Source of the DNA: Leptidea sinapis
Taxonomy: Eukaryota > Arthropoda > Insecta > Lepidoptera > Pieridae
Direction of reading: 5' to 3'
Assembly (NCBI RefSeq): GCF_905404315.1
Contig: NC_066301.1
Coordinates: 3,224,001-3,288,000, forward strand
Length of the DNA stretch: 64,000 nt
The notes beneath the pieces are model-generated. The model saw only the letters and a list, made by a program, of their open reading frames with translations. It made no database searches and was not told where the DNA came from. Below, in pieces: positions 62,245 to 64,000 of the stretch (the first letter of the stretch is position 1; each line of letters opens with the position of its first letter). The position numbers were made by a program, and so were the translations under genes.

Positions 62245-64000
62245 AAAATGTACATTAATTCTGTAGAGGATAGTGTTCACTCTAATATTAAATATGTTTG
62301 GAACTATGTAGCCAACAGTATAAAAAAGATTGCTATTCCACATCATATGACGTACAAGGACTTCTCCTCTAGTAATCCTGAAACTATTTACGATATGTTT
62401 TCTTCTTTTTTTGTATCTTCTTATGAGCCATCAAGTCTTAATTTAGATAACTGGGCCCCCCCTTTATGCACAAACACTAATAACACTAATGTTAGTAATC
62501 TAAGTGTCACATTATCAGATATAAAAATTAAACTGAAATCTATGGACCTTTTAAAAGGACCGGGACCTGACGGAATTACAGCTAGGTTTCTTAAAAATAC
62601 ATGGGAAATATTTCCTATCCAATACAAATACTATTTAATAAATATCTGAATGAAGGAATATTCCCTGGCGTTTGAAAGCATGCAAATTTAGTTCCGATTC
62701 ATAAAAACGGATCTAGAAGTAATGTTGGAAAATACCGCCCTATCTCAACAGCATGGCCTTGTCAAGGGAAGATCAACCACAAAAAATTTATTTAATTCAC
62801 GACCTCTCCTTTCCATAACATTGATCAAAATATTCAAATCGATACTATTTACATAGATTTTCAAAAGGCGTTTGACAAAGTTGACCACAAAATATTATTG
62901 GATAAAATCTCCTACAATGGAATAAAAGGCAACCTGCTTCGTTGGTTTGCATCCTATCTTACTAACCGTACCCAGAAAATCGTCATTAGTGGTTATGAGT
63001 CTCGACCTGTTAATGTAACATCCGGTGTTCCTCAGGGATCTATTTTAAGACCTTTTCTATTCGTTCTATTTATTAATGATATTCACACATGTTTCCTAAA
63101 TTCTTACTTTATGCAGACGACCTGAAGATATCGAAAACCATATCAAATCCTTCTGACACTATTCTCTTGAACAGGACTTTAAATAGACTCACCGACTATT
63201 GCAACGCAAATAAATTGTTTTCTAAAAAAAGAAATATTATTACCTTCCAATATTCCCTTTGCAGTTCAAACCTAGCTAAAATGTGCAGTGTCCGTGATCT
63301 TGGCATACAGCTTGACTTTAATCTACATTTAGACCAGCACATCAACAATATTGTAAACAATGCATATAAGATATTTGGATTTGTCATGCGCGAATCCCGC
63401 CAGTTTGAACAACATACATAACACTTTACAAATCACTTATACGTCCTCAACTTGAATACGCTGGATAGGTCTGGGCTCCTCTGTACAGTAAATATACCGA
63501 TATGATTGAGACTATACAGCGTAAATTTCTAAAATTTCTAAAATCTACTCATTATAGATGTTACCGATCTAAATTATCATACCCCGATCTGCTACAAAAA
63601 TATAACTTACAGACCCTAAAGTCCAGAAGGAAACTTCTTGGGGTTAAAACATTATATGGATTATGTAACAACAAATATGACTGCAGTGATTTAGTACATA
63701 ATCTAACCTTCCAGGTCCCAAGAGTTGTATGTCAGCGGAGTGTACGAAAGCGTCCCCTTTTTGCAGTTAGCCCGATTCGGACCAACTCCGGCAAACGCGC
63801 GCCTCTGCAACGCCTATTAAGCAAATACAATGAAATCTTTTCAGATATTGACATATTAGGTATATCGGAACTACAATTCAAATCAGCAATTAATAGCACA
63901 TTGAAACAGCATCAATTTAATTAATGTTATTTAATTAAATTTAAACTTAAATCTCATTGTTATGAAATTAAATATTCTCATTGGAGACTTATATGTAACA
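62245..64000 (+). mobile_element. CR1-like LINE, 5'-truncated, running to the window edge
   Basis: RT pieces and a 3' UTR from about 63925. Related to family C at protein level but a different family. The 3' end is not reached. Confidence 0.75.
62248..63924 (+). pseudogene. Reverse transcriptase of a CR1-like LINE, broken
   Basis: In order: VEDSVHSNIKYVWNYV, LLKGPGPDGITARFLKNTWE (62248..62649); a segment with shifts and a deletion where the NYRPIS region should be (only KYRPIS is left); TIYIDFQKAFDKVDHK (motif A); NVTSGVPQGSILRPFLFVLF (62898..63125); KFLLYADDLKIS (catalytic, 63089..63421); SVRDLGIQLDFNLHLDQHI; and from 63502 ETIQRKFLKFLKSTHY to a stop at 63924. At least four breaks. Confidence 0.8.

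Noticed and set aside
1..64000. Bacterial operon, phage or integrated virus content
   Set aside because: No bacterial gene arrangement, capsid, envelope or LTR-type polyprotein was seen. Every RT-bearing element has LINE-type motifs (APE endonuclease, no integrase or protease).

Overview
The window looks like a repeat-packed, AT-rich piece of an insect genome, most likely a moth or butterfly. This rests on the mix of non-LTR retrotransposons (LINEs), the tRNA-derived SINE with an (ATT)n tail, the abundant hairpin-rich short repeats, and one spliced exon with a GTAAGT donor. The lepidopteran assignment is from family resemblance; no search was run. Family labels (A to F, R1, S, T, U, V) are mine and local to this annotation.

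Host content is small. The one convincing piece is a 67-nt coding exon on the minus strand at 3199..3265. It encodes a signal peptide and ends in a phase-1 GTAAGT splice donor, and an NRF-1/EWG-type palindrome lies about 190 bases upstream. The rest of that gene would lie to the left, beyond the window or unrecognised in 1..3192. A second possible exon at 43668..43757 is weak.

Almost everything else is mobile. From left to right: scattered 3' ends of LINE family A and R1 repeats (1.2-8.3 kb); an S SINE and a LINE tail (10 kb); a GC-rich jockey-like LINE with intact ORF1 and the front half of ORF2 (family B, 11.0-14.9 kb); the near-complete, uninterrupted ORF2 of family A (18.3-21.6 kb), with an inverted family A fragment just before it; LINE, SINE and MITE debris (22-38 kb); a LINE with a long 3' UTR (family E, 38.3-40.3 kb); a long stretch with few recognisable elements (43.9-48.6 kb); a cluster of tRNA-bearing foldback elements (family T, 49.0-50.3 kb); and at 51.8-60.6 kb an RTE-like LINE (family D, minus strand) split by a full-length PHD-finger LINE (family C, plus strand) with a 6-bp target site duplication. 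A 5'-truncated CR1-like LINE ends the window.

The most interesting structures are: family T, a foldback element carrying a tRNA cloverleaf; a short stem with a conserved loop whose stem bases covary between different LINE 3' UTRs; a chimeric non-autonomous element present in two copies with the same junction; the family C-into-D nested insertion; and a long unexplained ORF bridging ORF1 and ORF2 of family C.
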